Origin: Karalla daura
Lineage: Eukaryota > Chordata > Actinopteri > Chaetodontiformes > Leiognathidae
DNA length: 64,000 nucleotides
NCBI GenBank assembly: GCA_029224185.1
Contig: CM055200.1
Span: forward strand, 9,936,670-10,000,669
Direction of reading: 5' to 3'
This document shows, piece by piece, positions 40,922-53,420 of this stretch (positions are counted from its first letter, which is position 1; every line of letters begins with the position of its first letter). Under the pieces are notes generated by a model that saw only the letters and a program-made list of their open reading frames with translations, ran no database searches and was not told the DNA's origin. A program made the translations under genes and the position numbers.

Positions 40922-43900
40922 TCAGACGAGGTTGAAGCCTTGATTGTGATCTATTGCCTGTAAGAGCTTCTCCCGGAGTGTTTCCAGACTCGTGTACTTG
41001 GGCAGATCCAACAGGTTGAAGCAGGTGTGAGCGACGGGCAGGTAGTGCTCCCCGCCGCCTGTGGGCTGGATCACCAGCTTCAGGCTCTTCATGCCCAGGA
41101 TGGGTATGCGATCGCTGCCCGTCAGGAACACTGCGGAGGAGAGGTCCTGGTTAACATTTCTAAGACGATCGTGAAGCGACTCGACCACGTCACGCACTGT
41201 GGGCAGCACTTACACAAAAACTGTTTCTTCTTCTCCAAAGGAAGACTGTGGAACGCTTCCCAGAAGAGCTTGATGGTGGGATGTTCTGCCCAGTACTCCC
41301 CTTTATATTCAGTGCTCTGGGAGGGGACAAAAAGCATCCTTAAATATGCTGTAATCATTGGGGTGTAGTTGTTTTTAAATTGGACAAACCCCTAGATCTA
41401 GTACAGGCCAGAAAACAGGTTCACAGTTCGGATAGAAATGGCTTCCACTGACCTTTTGCAGCTCCGTCCAGTCATAGTTGGTGTTGCCAATGACCATGGC
41501 CTGCAGCTCATTGGGCTGGAAGAGCTCCAGGACCTTCCCACCGCACACCTTGTGGAAGCCTGCGTAGAAGCACTCAAACAGCGGGGCCACGGACGTGTTG
41601 AAAACATAGTCTACGTACGCGTTGACAAACTCCTGCCTGGAGGAGGAGGAAAACAGAGGACATATCGAAGCAGGAAATTACCACATGTACGACACAGACG
41701 GAAAAGTGGAAACAACTGATAAGCTAGCTGTGCAGAATGCTTGAGGAAAGCATCTAAAGGAAACAGTTTGACATCCAGGGAAATACTAGGAGACCATCTA
41801 GTTTTCACTCTAAAACCTTTAACAGCTGATGACATAACAGATGGATGACCTGGTAGTAGTAGCAGCAACTGCACTGGACTCATTCACTTTTGCCTCTTGA
41901 TACTGAGCTAAGCTAACTAGCTGTCGGCTCAGCTTCATACGAGCTGAACAGACAAGAGAGCTGCCTCGATCCTCAGCAGCATCTCCTGGTGAGAAAGCTC
42001 TACCTGTTGGACACGTTGACGTTGATGTTTTCACCATTCGGAACAAGCTCCAGAACCTCCGTCGCACCGTAGTTTTCCTCCGTGATCTGAAAACAGGAAA
42101 GGTGTCGAGACGCCATGGCAACTCATCTGACCTGACATGAATCCGCAGAATGTGTTATATGAGAGTGGTCTCACCGTGAAGTTCAAGCAGAATGTTTCCT
42201 CCAGGTCGTCCTCGGTGTAGTCCAGGAGCATCTGCAGACTCCTGGTTCGACATGGGAACAGATTCAGATCGCAACCCATCTCACAGGCACTAGGTTGAGA
42301 AAACGGACAGTTGCTCGTTCTGACCTCCCAACATCGGGCATGAGCTCTTTCAGGTCATCCAGAGTGGGCTTCCTCTTCAGCAGCTTCTTGTAGAGGGCCA
42401 CGGGGAAGTGGAGCTCCACTATAGTGAGATTGTAGATGGCCAGACCACAGATGACCCCGATGAGGTTGAACAAGTCAATGTCCTCAAAGGTCTGCCAGCC
42501 ACAGTCGAGATTTGTCCGGGAACAGAAAACAAACGTGTGCAGAAAGGCAGAATTAAAAAGCGTTGAGTATTGAACATACCGAAAATAAACCATGAGTGAC
42601 ACTTCAGCAACACCGGGACAGAGAGCTGCTGATTTAGGGCGAGCACCTTGTTTGAGAACCAGATGAGTCTGGACTCCTCATAGTATCGAAACATTCCGTA
42701 TTTGGGGTCCAGCAGCTCTTTCATGATCAGGAGGAAGAACTCCTTTCTCACGCCCCCTGCATCCACGGCCTCCTCGCCCACAAAAATCACCTTTGGGGTG
42801 AGAAAACCAGAGAGACCTGTGATCAGACGGCGTGTCTGATGAACACATCCATCTACCTATGAGGAGCGGGAACGGCTGTCAACCCCTGGGGGATGTCGTC
42901 ATCGGGCGACCGCCTCATTTCATTTCACTGACAGCTCAGACGATGAAGCTGCAGCGACAGATGTTGTGTCACTTCGGGACTCAGGAATCCAGCTGTTAAC
43001 AAAGGACTGAATATTGAATATTCCTACCTCATTGCAGACAGAATAAATATCTGCAGTCCCTGTTGTGAATTCCCACACGTGTTGTTTTCCCCTCATGTTT
43101 CTAGCTTGTTAGTGGTACAGTATAATTAAACATATCCCAACATGCTCCGCCACTCTTTACGGTACAGCTTTCTGTTTTGTCCACCTCATCTTGGGCAGCG
43201 CAGTCACTTGAGGGATTTTTTCTGGATTTTCAGTAGCTAATGTGACCAACTAGCCATTGTACGATTCAGTTATGATTAAGCGTCTCCAGTAGTGCCCTTG
43301 AGGGTTTCTTTTTGTCCATTTTGCTTCAACCAGCACCTGAGACAAACATCCAGCTCAAGCAGCTCAATGTGCAGCCCAAGACCGGCCAGGGACACAGATG
43401 CTTTTTGTTTGTTTGCAGCACAAGTTGCTTGTGATTTGGCTTCTTTTCACACAAGGATAAATCTCAGCAAGCCACAGATGTGCACAGAGAAGCATCCCTC
43501 CCTCCAGAAAAACCAAAGTGGCTTGCGAGCTGCTGCATCGGGAGAAGCGGCGGGAGTTTAAACATGCAGGTATGAGAACCCTCTGAGGTGCTACGGGTAG
43601 CTGCACAGTCGCAGGCTACACTCGCATACGCTCCCAGATACTCGATCCAGCGCCGATATGAAATGTTAAACGTGGCAGCTCTTACCTTGAGAGGCTTCTT
43701 GTAGTCGACGTTCTTGGACTTCCTGAGGACCTCCATGGTGTCTCCGACAATGTTTTCCCTGCGGACGATGAGGATGAGGCACGGATTGACCGACTCCACT
43801 GCCGGCAGGAACATGGAGCTGAAGTTCTGCATCTGGGCCTGGTCCACTGCCATCTGTCAACGCAACCAAGGAGCCATCAGTCACCCCTTCTTGTGTTTCT

Positions 43901-46900
43901 GGGATACAACCGTGCGGCTGAACAAGAGGCGACAAAGAGGAAGCGTTTGCAGCCGTTACCTGCATCTGAATGACAGCGTCGGTCTGAAGCAGCGTGGTCT
44001 TGGCTTGAGCATCGAACACGAAGGGGTACCTGCACAGAGTCACCACGCCGTCCTGACCCTGAGGACACAAACAGCGGCTTCACACCAACAACCGCTCCTG
44101 GAGAGATGCAAATCAACGAGGGACGGCGGGCTCTACCTGTGGGTACATCTGCCTCTGGATCCACGTGACGTAGTCATTCCTGATGTCTATCAGGTCGTCC
44201 AGCTCGTGGATGTAGAACTTGTCGTACTGGATGATGTGTCCCGCCCTCTCGTTCACCTGAGGCGGCAGGGAAACCCCGAGCGTCAGCGTGTCAACTCGAC
44301 AGCGCGTGTTTGCGGATGTTCTCCGGGCTCTCACCGCGTGCAGGATCTCCAGGAAGCGCAGGGACGTGTCCAGGAAGCAGATGAAGATCCTCTGCTCCAC
44401 TGAGGGAATCCCCACTTTGTGCATCTGAAGCAGGTAGACCACCACCTCCTTGTACAACTCCACCAGCCGCTTGAAGACCGTGGGCTCAAACTTGGACCAC
44501 CAGTTCCCTGACGTCAGAACGAACATTGCGGTGAAAAATAAAGAGCCGTAAGAGAAGCTCTCACACCACGTGTGGCATAAATAAATGCTCCTCCTCTTAC
44601 CCAACACCTTGAGCGGCGCCTCTTTCAGGCTGATGATTGATTTGGCGAAGGGGATGGAGATGGTCACGTAATTGTGTCGGTCGCTGAAGAGGGGGCATTC
44701 TGGGAGAGTGAGGTAGAGTCTGAGTGCTTCGATGTCTGGGGGGGAGTTGTTTAGCCTGGGAAGAAGGTTCTTCTCCAAGCTGGCAGCAATCTGAGACAGA
44801 CGCAGAGAAGGAGACAGGCCGTGCCTCTAAATGACCGCGATCAGAAAGGGACGGGACAGGAAGCAACAGTGACACCGGGCCCTGACCTGCTGTGCAATCT
44901 CGGGGTGGTCTGGCTGGACCACTCTGTGGAACAGGATGCGAGCCGTGTTCATATCCACACCTGAACATTTGCTGCTGGTGCTGTAGTGATCCGGGTGACT
45001 GTGGACAAGAGGCAGACCGTTAGTACGGATGCCGGGGGACAAACCGTCCATTTAAACCAGTGCAAGGTTTCTTAATTTAGAGACTAGTGCGCGATCGTGA
45101 GGCTGAATGAGTAGAAAAAAGAGCCTTGAATTATTGGACTGCGACAGGCTGAGATGTTGGGACGAGATCGCAGTTAAATGTGGACTTTATTTGAAATGTA
45201 ATTACCTTGTTGACAGAAATGATCCATTGAGGCAGCTTGCTGAAGAGAACACGAGGTCAATCTCACTAAAGGAACCACAGAGGGCATATAATTAGTCAAA
45301 TGGACGGCTTCTCACGAGTGAAAATGTGTCCGACTCGAAACACTGAATGAGAATATGTGCCAACGTGTGCCAACTTTACTTGGAAATGTCTTGCGGGAGA
45401 CGTCCTGGCGAGTGATTTAACCATTTCTGTATGATGTTCTCATTTAAGGTGCAAATCTTTCTGTGGCAGTCTTGTATCCTCACGTCGTTGATGTGCTCAA
45501 ACTTCTGCAAACGCGGGAAAACAGCAACACTGAGATGAAAGGTAAGAAACTTTCTTCTAACCCGAGGCGAAGACGAGGGCAAACTGAAGTTCACTTTGAC
45601 GTGTGACATTTCTTGAGAAATATCAGGCAGAGTTATTTAGAGACGGAGCATGGCTGTGCAAAGAAAGACAAACTCAGATCTGCTTTCCCTGTCCCTGTTT
45701 TTACTGTGTTAACGCTTCCAATTTACAGAAAATTGGAAACATCTCTGAGAAAACCTAATTCTAATACTTCAGTCTGAGTAGCTCTTCATGACAACTTACG
45801 TTTGTGGTCTGATAATGGGCAAAGCTCTGGTCTCCTCCAGCATAGATCTTCTTGACACCATAGCCCTGCTCCACATCTACAACGTCATGTCGGGAAAGCG
45901 AGAAAGAAATGCATGGATACGTGTAGCAACAGCTAGAGCATCTATTTCCAACCCCTCTGAGGAAACCCTGCAGTGCCACAGTCTGGATCACCACATCTGC
46001 TTTGATGAGAGATTCTGTTTCTGCTGAAAGAGCCTGATAAGTTGATTATTGCAGCAGGTGCTGGCTGACTTCTGTTACTTCCTCCTTCCTCCCTACTATT
46101 CCTCCAGAGCTCAGAATAACCGGAGCGAGTCGTTCTCCCTGATTGGACGATGCAGTTTGATCCTCAGCATGTGACCATCCTGGTCCCAGCCCTGCTGCTA
46201 GTGCTCAGGCAAGACTGGACGGACCTATATTTGCTGCTTCTCACCTGAGTCTGTAGAGGCGTTGCAGACTATGAAGGGGCCTTTGACAGGGGCGGGGCTT
46301 TTTCTGTTGCAAGTGGAGCGAGTGCCCAGCTGCCCGTTACCGCCGAGGCCGAATGAGTACATTTTCCCAGACGAGGGCGTGAAAGCCAACGTGTGCTGCC
46401 TTATGAATAATATGGACAAGGTTCAGTTTTATGACGCACTCAAAAGTTCCTGCTTAGAGTGGTATCGGTACAGAACATTTTACCTGCCACATGAAATCTG
46501 CGTTACTACATTTCCCATGAGCTCGAAGACTTTCCTGGGGTTGATTTCGTGGTTCGTGGAGTTATGTCCAAGTTGCCCATATCCTCCTGCTCCAAAAGTA
46601 AACACGCCTCCTTCCTGTAAGGCCAGCAAGAGCAGATATTCAGGGTTTTCCACAGATAAGAACGCTGCAAGGCCAAAATGTTGGACAGCGCTGTATTCAG
46701 GGCTGTGAGAGGCTGGGGAGGTGTGTATTAATAGGAAACTAAGCCTAAACCAGTCCTGGCACAGGGTATATTTTAACCTGCGAGTGTTTCAGCAGGGATC
46801 CTCCTCTGATACTTCAGTCTGCTGCGGAAACTCCATGAGTCGGTCAGACTTCCAAATGAGCAAGTCTAACAAGTCAATACAAGTTTTCCTATTTGCATCT

Positions 46901-48950
46901 TATCCATCAGTCCTACTACGGTAATGGTGCCAGCTAAGTTAGCCCTCAGTGCACTGCAGATTTAGCAAAGAGCCAAAGTGATAATATGACTCACCTTGGT
47001 TAACGCGGCTGTGTGATCCTCTCCACAGGAGATGTAAATCACTCTCTGTGATCTCAGAGACTTCAGCAGGGCCGGGAAACACCGATCTGGGAAAAGATGT
47101 CACGATTAGCTCGCGGAGTCATGGGCTCTAGTCTCACGAGTACTTCTGGCTATTTCACCACCCACCATTGGTGTCGCTGAGACCCAGCTGACCAAATTTA
47201 TTGCGCCCCCAACCAAATACGGCTCCTGAGAGAGTGAGGGCGAAGCTGTGAGCTCCACCTGCTGATATCTGGGCAAAGGGAATGCCCTGCAGAGACTGAA
47301 TGACTTGGGGTGTGGGGATGCTCTGTCCGTTCATTCCCAGCCCAAGTTGTCCATATCGATTCTGGCCCCAGGAGAAAACTTGGCCTCCTGAGCAAAAAAG
47401 CAGGCACAACATTGAGTGTCTTCACGTGGGGTAAAGAGAATGAGATGAGCGAATAAGTAATAATCAACCGTACCTTTTGAGAGTGCATGGGAGTGCCAAT
47501 ACCCACAGGCTACCTGAGTAATTTGAACATCTGACAAACTCTTGATGTTTCTGGGAAAGGAACTCACTATATTAGTATGACAGCATCAAATACACAGATT
47601 CATTTAGATGGCACAATCATGCAGAAAAAAACCTGAGAGGTTTCATGCAATGCAAGAAGGTTGCTGGTTTGTGTCCAGGCCGGAACAAAGGCCCTTTTGT
47701 GTGGTTTGCATGTTCTCCCTGTGTGTGCATGGGCTTTCTCCAGGTACTCCAGTTTCCTCTTACCACTCAAAAACATGCATTAAGGTCACTTTAGAAACTC
47801 TAAATTGCCCAAGGTGTGAGTGAGGGAGTAAATGGTGATTGACTGGCAAGCTATTCAGAGTGTGTAGTTGCCTATTTCAGTGTATATTAACCCTGCTCCT
47901 CAGGGACCACTGTCCTGCATTACAGAAGCCACAAATGCTGATTTCTGTTTGTTAAAGATAAGGGTTATTTTTGGTGCTTGTTTCAGTTCTTTCTATCCAT
48001 ATTGGGTAGTGACTAGTGAGTCAAACAATTATGGGCAGGGGTAACAGTTTATATGTTTACCTGTTGGTTTTGGTTGCAGAGAGAGAGGGAGAGAGAGCGA
48101 GAGAGAGAGAGAGAGATCTTTGTTTTCTGTTCAGTTCAGTGAGTTCCTTTAATACAGCATGTTGAACAGTTTGACCCAGTCTTGGCCTCACAGTGGCTCA
48201 TTTTTTGGTTTGAAGTTGCTGCATGCGTGTTTTTAGATGTTTCCCGCTCCAGCACACCTGCTTCAAATGAATGCTCTGATGGAAACATCTAAACCATGCA
48301 GGTCAGTGGTCTAAAAGGAACAGGGTTGAGAAACACATCCCTATGTGAGCTGGAGATAGGCGACCGTGGGTAAAAAGTAGGTAAGATGATGGATAGATGG
48401 ATGGATGGATGGATGGATGGATTGTGTTACGCAAATCTATATGAAAACACTGCTGACTGGCATACCTAGGCACACGCACACATTCTTCAAAGTTATTCAG
48501 GCCGAGCTGGCCATCAGAGCCCAGACCCCATGAGAAAACCTGGCCTTTGTCATTCAGGGCCAGTGTGTGGGACTGTCCACAAGACACTCCCACAATGATC
48601 TGTGCATCCAGAGCCACAACCTGTTCTGATATGAGCACAAAGAGACAAAAAGAGGAAAGTTAATGTGACCACCAAGTGTTGCGATTTGTCGTGACTACCT
48701 TTCAGTGCAATTCCCACCACCAACCTGGTTTCTTCCTGGACTTCTCGTGTCCCAGCTGTCCCAGGTCATTGCAGCCACAGGTGTATACTGTGCCGTCCTC
48801 CAGCAGGAAGGCTGTGTGTCTGTGGCCACACCCCACGTCACACACCCTCTTCCCGTGAAAGAATTCACATTTTCGAGGCTCGACCACAATCTCCTCGTCA
48901 ATCCCACCTAAGCCCAACTGTCCGTAGGAGGCATTTCCCCAGCACAGCAT
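40922..48950 (-). CDS. herc4: HECT and RLD domain E3 ubiquitin ligase HERC4
   Basis: Cytosolic E3 ligase with an N-terminal RCC1-like propeller and a C-terminal HECT domain. The 23 coding exons are 48950-48725, 48625-48466, 47550-47474, 47387-47166, 47086-46995, 46614-46484, 46399-46245, 45876-45800, 45504-45380, 45265-45206, 44998-44887, 44790-44601, 44507-44335, 44256-44137, 44058-43960, 43853-43686, 42790-42647, 42491-42325, 42241-42175, 42086-42004, 41636-41453, 41316-41214 and 41130-40922. They sum to 3144 bases with unbroken phase, or 1047 aa (human about 1057). RCC1 repeats span about residues 1-370. The HECT domain includes VDAGGVRKEFFLLIM and GVICGLAIYN. The catalytic Cys1015 lies in LPVAHTCFNLLDLPKY. 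The start MLCWGNASYGQLGLGGIDEE matches HERC4, not HERC3. The ATG exon begins at acceptor 48970, so a leader exon exists upstream. Confidence 0.96.
47878..48338. mobile_element. hAT-like MITE inserted in the SINE
   Basis: The left end CAGTGTATATTAACCCTGCT mirrors the right end AACAGGGTTGAGAAACACAT as imperfect terminal inverted repeats. The inverted similarity continues inward (GACCACTGTCCTGCAT versus ATGCAGGTCAGTGGTC). The inner phrase TAGATGTTTCCCGCTCC is familiar from abundant fish MITEs of this type. The flanking octamers GCCTATTT (47870-47877) and CCCTATGT (48339-48346) match at 6 of 8 positions, as expected for an aged 8-bp hAT target duplication. No transposase frame is present. Confidence 0.75.
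48091..48115. repeat. GA-rich tract inside the MITE
   Basis: A short GAGAGA tract sits in the centre of the MITE. Confidence 0.8.
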
Positions 48951-48969
48951 TGCAGCTCTGCCCCTTCGG

Positions 48970-51711
48970 CTACACACACAAGCAGAATCCCGGTCTCTGG
49001 GTCCCAGGAGAGAAACAAGACAATAAGAAGAAAGGGCTGGACTGATCTAATCTGATCTAATACAACCTCATGCAGCACATTCATGCATAGTTCAGGATCA
49101 CTCACTAGCAAGGTAGCCAGTTACCGTGGTAGCTAACTAACACCACTGAGGCTACATCAAACACGTACAGTACGTGTGTGTGTGTATGTGTATGTGTGTG
49201 TGGGAGTGTGTGTGTGTATGTGTGCAAACTCACTGTGCTGTGTATCGGGACTAGTGGTCTCTATAACCATAATAAAAACACGCTGGACTCATGGCCAGGG
49301 GCAGGAACGACATAAGAATATTAGTCTCGTAAAGATACAGTTAAATTAACGGTGCTGAGGGGGCTTAGCTAGCATCACCAGGTGTCGCTACTTCCATGTT
49401 CAGCGGCTGGAATTTCAAATTAAAAGAAGCGGTTGGACGTGTGTAAATGGTCGTTTTGCTCCTCTCCGCGTTGTAAATATACTAAACGTACAGACTTGAG
49501 TTAGAACAACCGTAACTGTAAGCGCAACCGTCACTGGTACGTGTCAGTGGCTATTTCTCTGGTTTATTTAAGATGGAGGTGTACCGGATAGAGACAGTTA
49601 GGCGTGAACTTGACGTTATCATGATGGGAACTGTTGCGAGTGAGCCACAGCAATCAAAGCACGTTCAACTTCACACATTTATTCTGCATTTACTTGACGT
49701 TCACCGAGCAGCTGGTAGCAACGGCTGGTGTGTAACTGTGTAATGACACAATTATTTGACAAGCATTCAGTGTGGTAAAATTAGCAAGCTAACGTCAGAG
49801 TGTCATGTAGTTGGTGAGTGTTCATTTAGTGAGTTGGATTGGAGTTGCATAGCCGAGCAGAGCAACGTGTAGGGTCTGGTACCCCTCAATGAAAGCAGTG
49901 AAGTTACAGGCATGTCTATGTGTGTTTTTCTGTGGTAACACAGACAGCAGGTCTTACCAAGCCCTCCAGGTCGGACGGGTTATTGTCTTCCAGTGTTTTG
50001 CTGCTGTCGCTAATGCTAACACCGACGCATTTTCATATTAAAATCCAGCTATCCGCTAGTTGCAAAAAAAAAAAAAATCTTGCTAGTCCCACACTTCAGT
50101 GTTCTGTCAACAACTGCTTCACGGTTGTGCTGGAGGAATCCAGCAAGGTTTCTGCACTGCACTGTTAGTGTCGGAATCCACCTTTAGAAATAAAAGTCGT
50201 ATTGTGGGGGGGGGGTCTATAAGCAAGGCGTTGCTGACGGTGCTGCTATGCACCCCACTGTCAGCAAAAACAATGGCTATATTTTGTATGACGTGAACGT
50301 CTCATGTGCGAAGTTTTAATTGCGCACAAGTATTAAACAGGAGAATTTTAAGTTGAAGGCGTAATTCGTTTTTCCGGAAGTACCTTCCCATTTACGCGCA
50401 CTTTACTTCTTGGTGGTGGAGTGCGCGATGCTGCCACAATGTTCTAGATGGGGCGCAGACGCGCATGCGTGTTTGTGCTGCTATATATGAACGTGCAGCA
50501 TGGTGCTTGTACGTCAACAGCCTAACCCTAACCCCCACCCTGAACCCCTAACATGCTCTCAAATACCACACATGTTGCTCATTCGTCAAACTATGCTCCC
50601 CACATTACCTACGTACACCTATGTACTATAGTTGTAGAAGATGGACGTTCAGATATTTGACAAGGTTGCTCAGACTTTCAGAAATACAAGAAAAGTAAAA
50701 TAAAACATAATGAATCCGGTATTCTACATTTTGTATGATTTACATTTTGCACATGATTTTGAATGGATGATATTCATAACTGGAAGAATCTGGAACTTGT
50801 ATACCAGAGAACCCGAGCTGCCTTTTCCAAAACATTTCAGTCCCACATGTTTGGCAATGATCAGGAAATGAAATAATAGACTGATGACAGATTTACAAAT
50901 AAACTCTCTCACTCATCAATACTCGTTTCTGTGAGGTGACATACTAATTAAAACTGTTTACGTGCGTTTCAGGTCAATGTATTGGCTTGAATACAAAAGC
51001 TGATCACAACACAGGGCAACAATAAACCAATCTCAGGGTATCATAATATCTATATCGTATTACCAATGACTTGATACTAGATTTGTATTTTTTTGCAGGT
51101 TAGGCTGCAGCCACAATTTAACACATATCTATTTCTTTTGAGTCTCATGGTCTATTATGTCATCACATATCTGACATCTACCAAGAACTGTATGTATGGA
51201 ATTTGGGAGTTTACAGATTTACGAGGGTACATTCAAACTGGTGTTTACGCAACTCGGTTGGTGGCACTGAGTCACAATGGAGTAAAGAGAGTTAAGAGCT
51301 AGCACTAGACAGATTTTTACACAGATAGAATATTTAAACCACAGTCAATTGCTGCGTCTCTCAGTGCTGCATTACAGTATGACATCAATGCGTATGTCAC
51401 AAACATTTCCTAAGACTTCTCTCCTATTCTTACTTGCAGCTGATGCACAATAAATTGGAAACTGTGTCATCACTGATATGCAGTGATAGCCCTCTTTCCA
51501 TGACAATAGTCCATTCGACACAGTCATTTGCGTAACGGCTCCTCTACCTGATTAACATCAGTCTTTGTATTGGTTGGTCTTGAAATGTGGCACAGCCTGT
51601 GCATCTGGTTCTTCATGGGAGGCTTCCTCATGTGACTTGTGTACTGTGGTCTGATGTCTCAGAGCAGGAGCAACTTATTCTCCGGGCAGGACACAACCAA
51701 GAGAGGTACAA
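48970..51711. other. herc4 upstream region and intergenic DNA
   Basis: The region must contain the untranslated first exon and promoter of herc4, but no start can be fixed. A donor-like GTAACT on the - strand near 49120 is one candidate exon end. A GT-rich tract lies at about 49170-49226. Promoter-type elements cluster further out: an ETS site CCGGAAGT at 50374-50381 and an NRF1-like GCGCATGCGT at 50461-50470. No coding exon was recognised before 51712. Confidence 0.5.
50374..50470. promoter_or_regulatory. ETS plus NRF1-like promoter element cluster
   Basis: CCGGAAGT (50374-50381), nearby GCGCA and GTGCGCGATG words and GCGCATGCGT (50461-50470) lie within 100 bases. This pairing is common in CpG-type housekeeping promoters. 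It could serve herc4 on the - strand (about 1.5 kb to its ATG exon) or an unseen transcript. Confidence 0.4.
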
Positions 51712-52324
51712 ATGCTTGACTTGCTGGGTGTAAGTAGAAATTATTTTTTTGTTCGATTATCTCCGTATCTCTGTCTCTTGATGTGTAATATGAGTCAGAG
51801 CGACAATTAACTGTTTTGTTTTAATCTGCTCAGACTGTTGTTGGGCTTCTCCTCATCATAATGTGCGTTTCAAAAGCACTCAGAGAGGTGAGTAAACATT
51901 TACAGTGTTTCTCGTGTGCTTAGTTAATGCTTTTCTGTTTTAAGAGTAATAAAGAGTATGAATAACACATAAAAAACAGAGACAATTGAACTTTGCACTG
52001 CCACAGCCAGAGGAAGTGACAAGAATCATAAAGTGAGGTCTGCATTTTTGGTAATGATATATCTTTAACAGGGAAATAGATGCCAAAGATTACAACAACC
52101 CGAATCATCTTCAAGCAACAAGAAGGCAAGTAAACATCCAAAGCTGAGGATTTAATTGTTTGGAAAAATTGAGACGATGTATTTGACAATCTTTTCATCA
52201 ACAGAAGGATCTGAGTGAAGAAGATGTTCATTTATTGGCCCGGATCCTCTCTGTTGGATTGGTGGATGCAGATCCAAACTATCTCCAGCATCTTAAAGGC
52301 TACAGAGACCTGCACAGTGGATAA
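51712..52324 (+). CDS. unrecognised small membrane or secreted protein, 81 aa, four exons
   Basis: I do not recognise this gene. Four short exons join in phase 0: 51712-51729 (donor GGT|GTAAGT), 51834-51887 (acceptor after a strong pyrimidine tract, donor GAG|GTGAGT), 52072-52125 (donor AAG|GCAAGT, a GC-AG intron) and 52205-52324 (stop TAA 52322-52324). Their lengths of 18, 54, 54 and 120 bases give 81 residues. Residues about 4-20 are hydrophobic (LLGTVVGLLLIIMCVSKAL), fitting a signal peptide or single membrane anchor. A Cys and Ser-rich linker (QQPESSSSNKK) and an acidic helical-looking C-terminal exon follow (KDLSEEDVHLLARILSVGLV and YLQHLKGYRDL). It lies between herc4 and adtrp. The start is the weak point, because an out-of-frame ATG at 51652 precedes it. 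No dibasic-flanked known peptide hormone is recognised. Confidence 0.55.
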
Positions 52325-53420
52325 GCTATTTTCAAGAAACCATCTGATTTGCCGTACTAGATGGACAAAGCACAGCTGTTCCTACATGGATGGATGGATG
52401 TGAGATGACATCAGACTAAGGCTCCTCAGGACTAGGACTGTGTTTTTTCTCCCAAACCCTCTGGATGTTCCAGGAGCAGTAAAAGACTAATTAACTAACT
52501 AACTAACTTTATTCGGGTCAAACGACCTCACTAATTAACTTAAGTAATGGTGCTTAATATGGATGTGATCATTCTGATGATGACGGAGGAACCCAACGGA
52601 TATTTTCATTGTTTTACCTAATCCTCTGAAATCTGAGATCAAGCGGAAAAAAATGAGCCTATGATATAATGCATTCATCTCCATGAATCAGAAATGAGTC
52701 AATTGCATGAATTGCATGAAATGAATGAAAAATAGCAGAATTGTATGTTCTGTTACCGACAGTGGTTGATTATGCGTTTGCTTGCTCAAATCTTTGAATC
52801 GAATCATTCACGTGTTGTGCAATGTTAAAAACCCACTGCTGTAAACATGATACGCATATGTGTTCCACTACTTAACTGTTGCCTTTCTATTCCTGTGGGG
52901 AACATTGAGCGAGACCAGCATTTTTGTAACAGTTGCCACTGTGGGTATGAGCAGGGCTGCAGGGGGAAAAGTCTGGCTCATGTTCTCAATATAAGCTAGA
53001 GTCTGGAGAAATGCTTAACAGTTGTTTGTGCCCAATCCCAGTTTGGTAGTTATCTAATATGCAGTAGCACAGTCAGTGAATGACTCACTGTCATGCATTA
53101 CTCAGAAATATTTTACTAAGGTACTTAGTTTGGCCAACTATAGTCAACATAAGCTGCCAGAAGAACAATGTGCATTTGATTGAGAAATTGTGTTTTTATT
53201 GATTATGAAGTCAGCTTTTTGTAACTCACAGGAAGAATGTGTTTTTTTCCCAAATGTTACATTGTCTCACTTAAACAGATTAGACTGGTACTGTTTTTAC
53301 TCATTTCTAATGAGGCAGTGGTTGGATTACTTCCCTTGGTTTGTCTTTTTGTTCACGTCCTTCCCTAAGGAAGGAAATGGGGAGAGACAGAGCGCGATTA
53401 GAAACACATCAATATGCAGT
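52325..53420. other. 3' regions of the small gene and adtrp, converging
   Basis: No further exon was seen. TTTATT at 53195-53200 (AATAAA on -) is a good adtrp polyadenylation signal about 220 bases after its stop. On the + strand I found no AATAAA until 53426-53431, so the small gene may end inside the adtrp final exon. Confidence 0.45.

Larger units (their letters stand above)
47640..48421 (+). mobile_element. tRNA-derived SINE with GGAT tail, split by a later insertion
   Basis: The left part (about 47640-47877) has a degenerate B-box (GGTTTGTGTCC) and then the conserved fish core TTTGCATGTTCTCC, TTTCTCCAGGTACTCC, AAAAACATGCA and CTCTAAATTGCCC. The right part (48339-48421) continues with the expected end GAGCTGGAGATAGGCGACC and a GATGGATGG tail repeat. 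The 461 bases between are a MITE. The SINE sits antisense in the herc4 intron 47551-48465. Confidence 0.75.

Noticed and set aside
50518..50552. Telomere-like CCCTAA repeats
   Set aside because: Only about two exact units plus degenerate text, too short to call an interstitial telomere tract.
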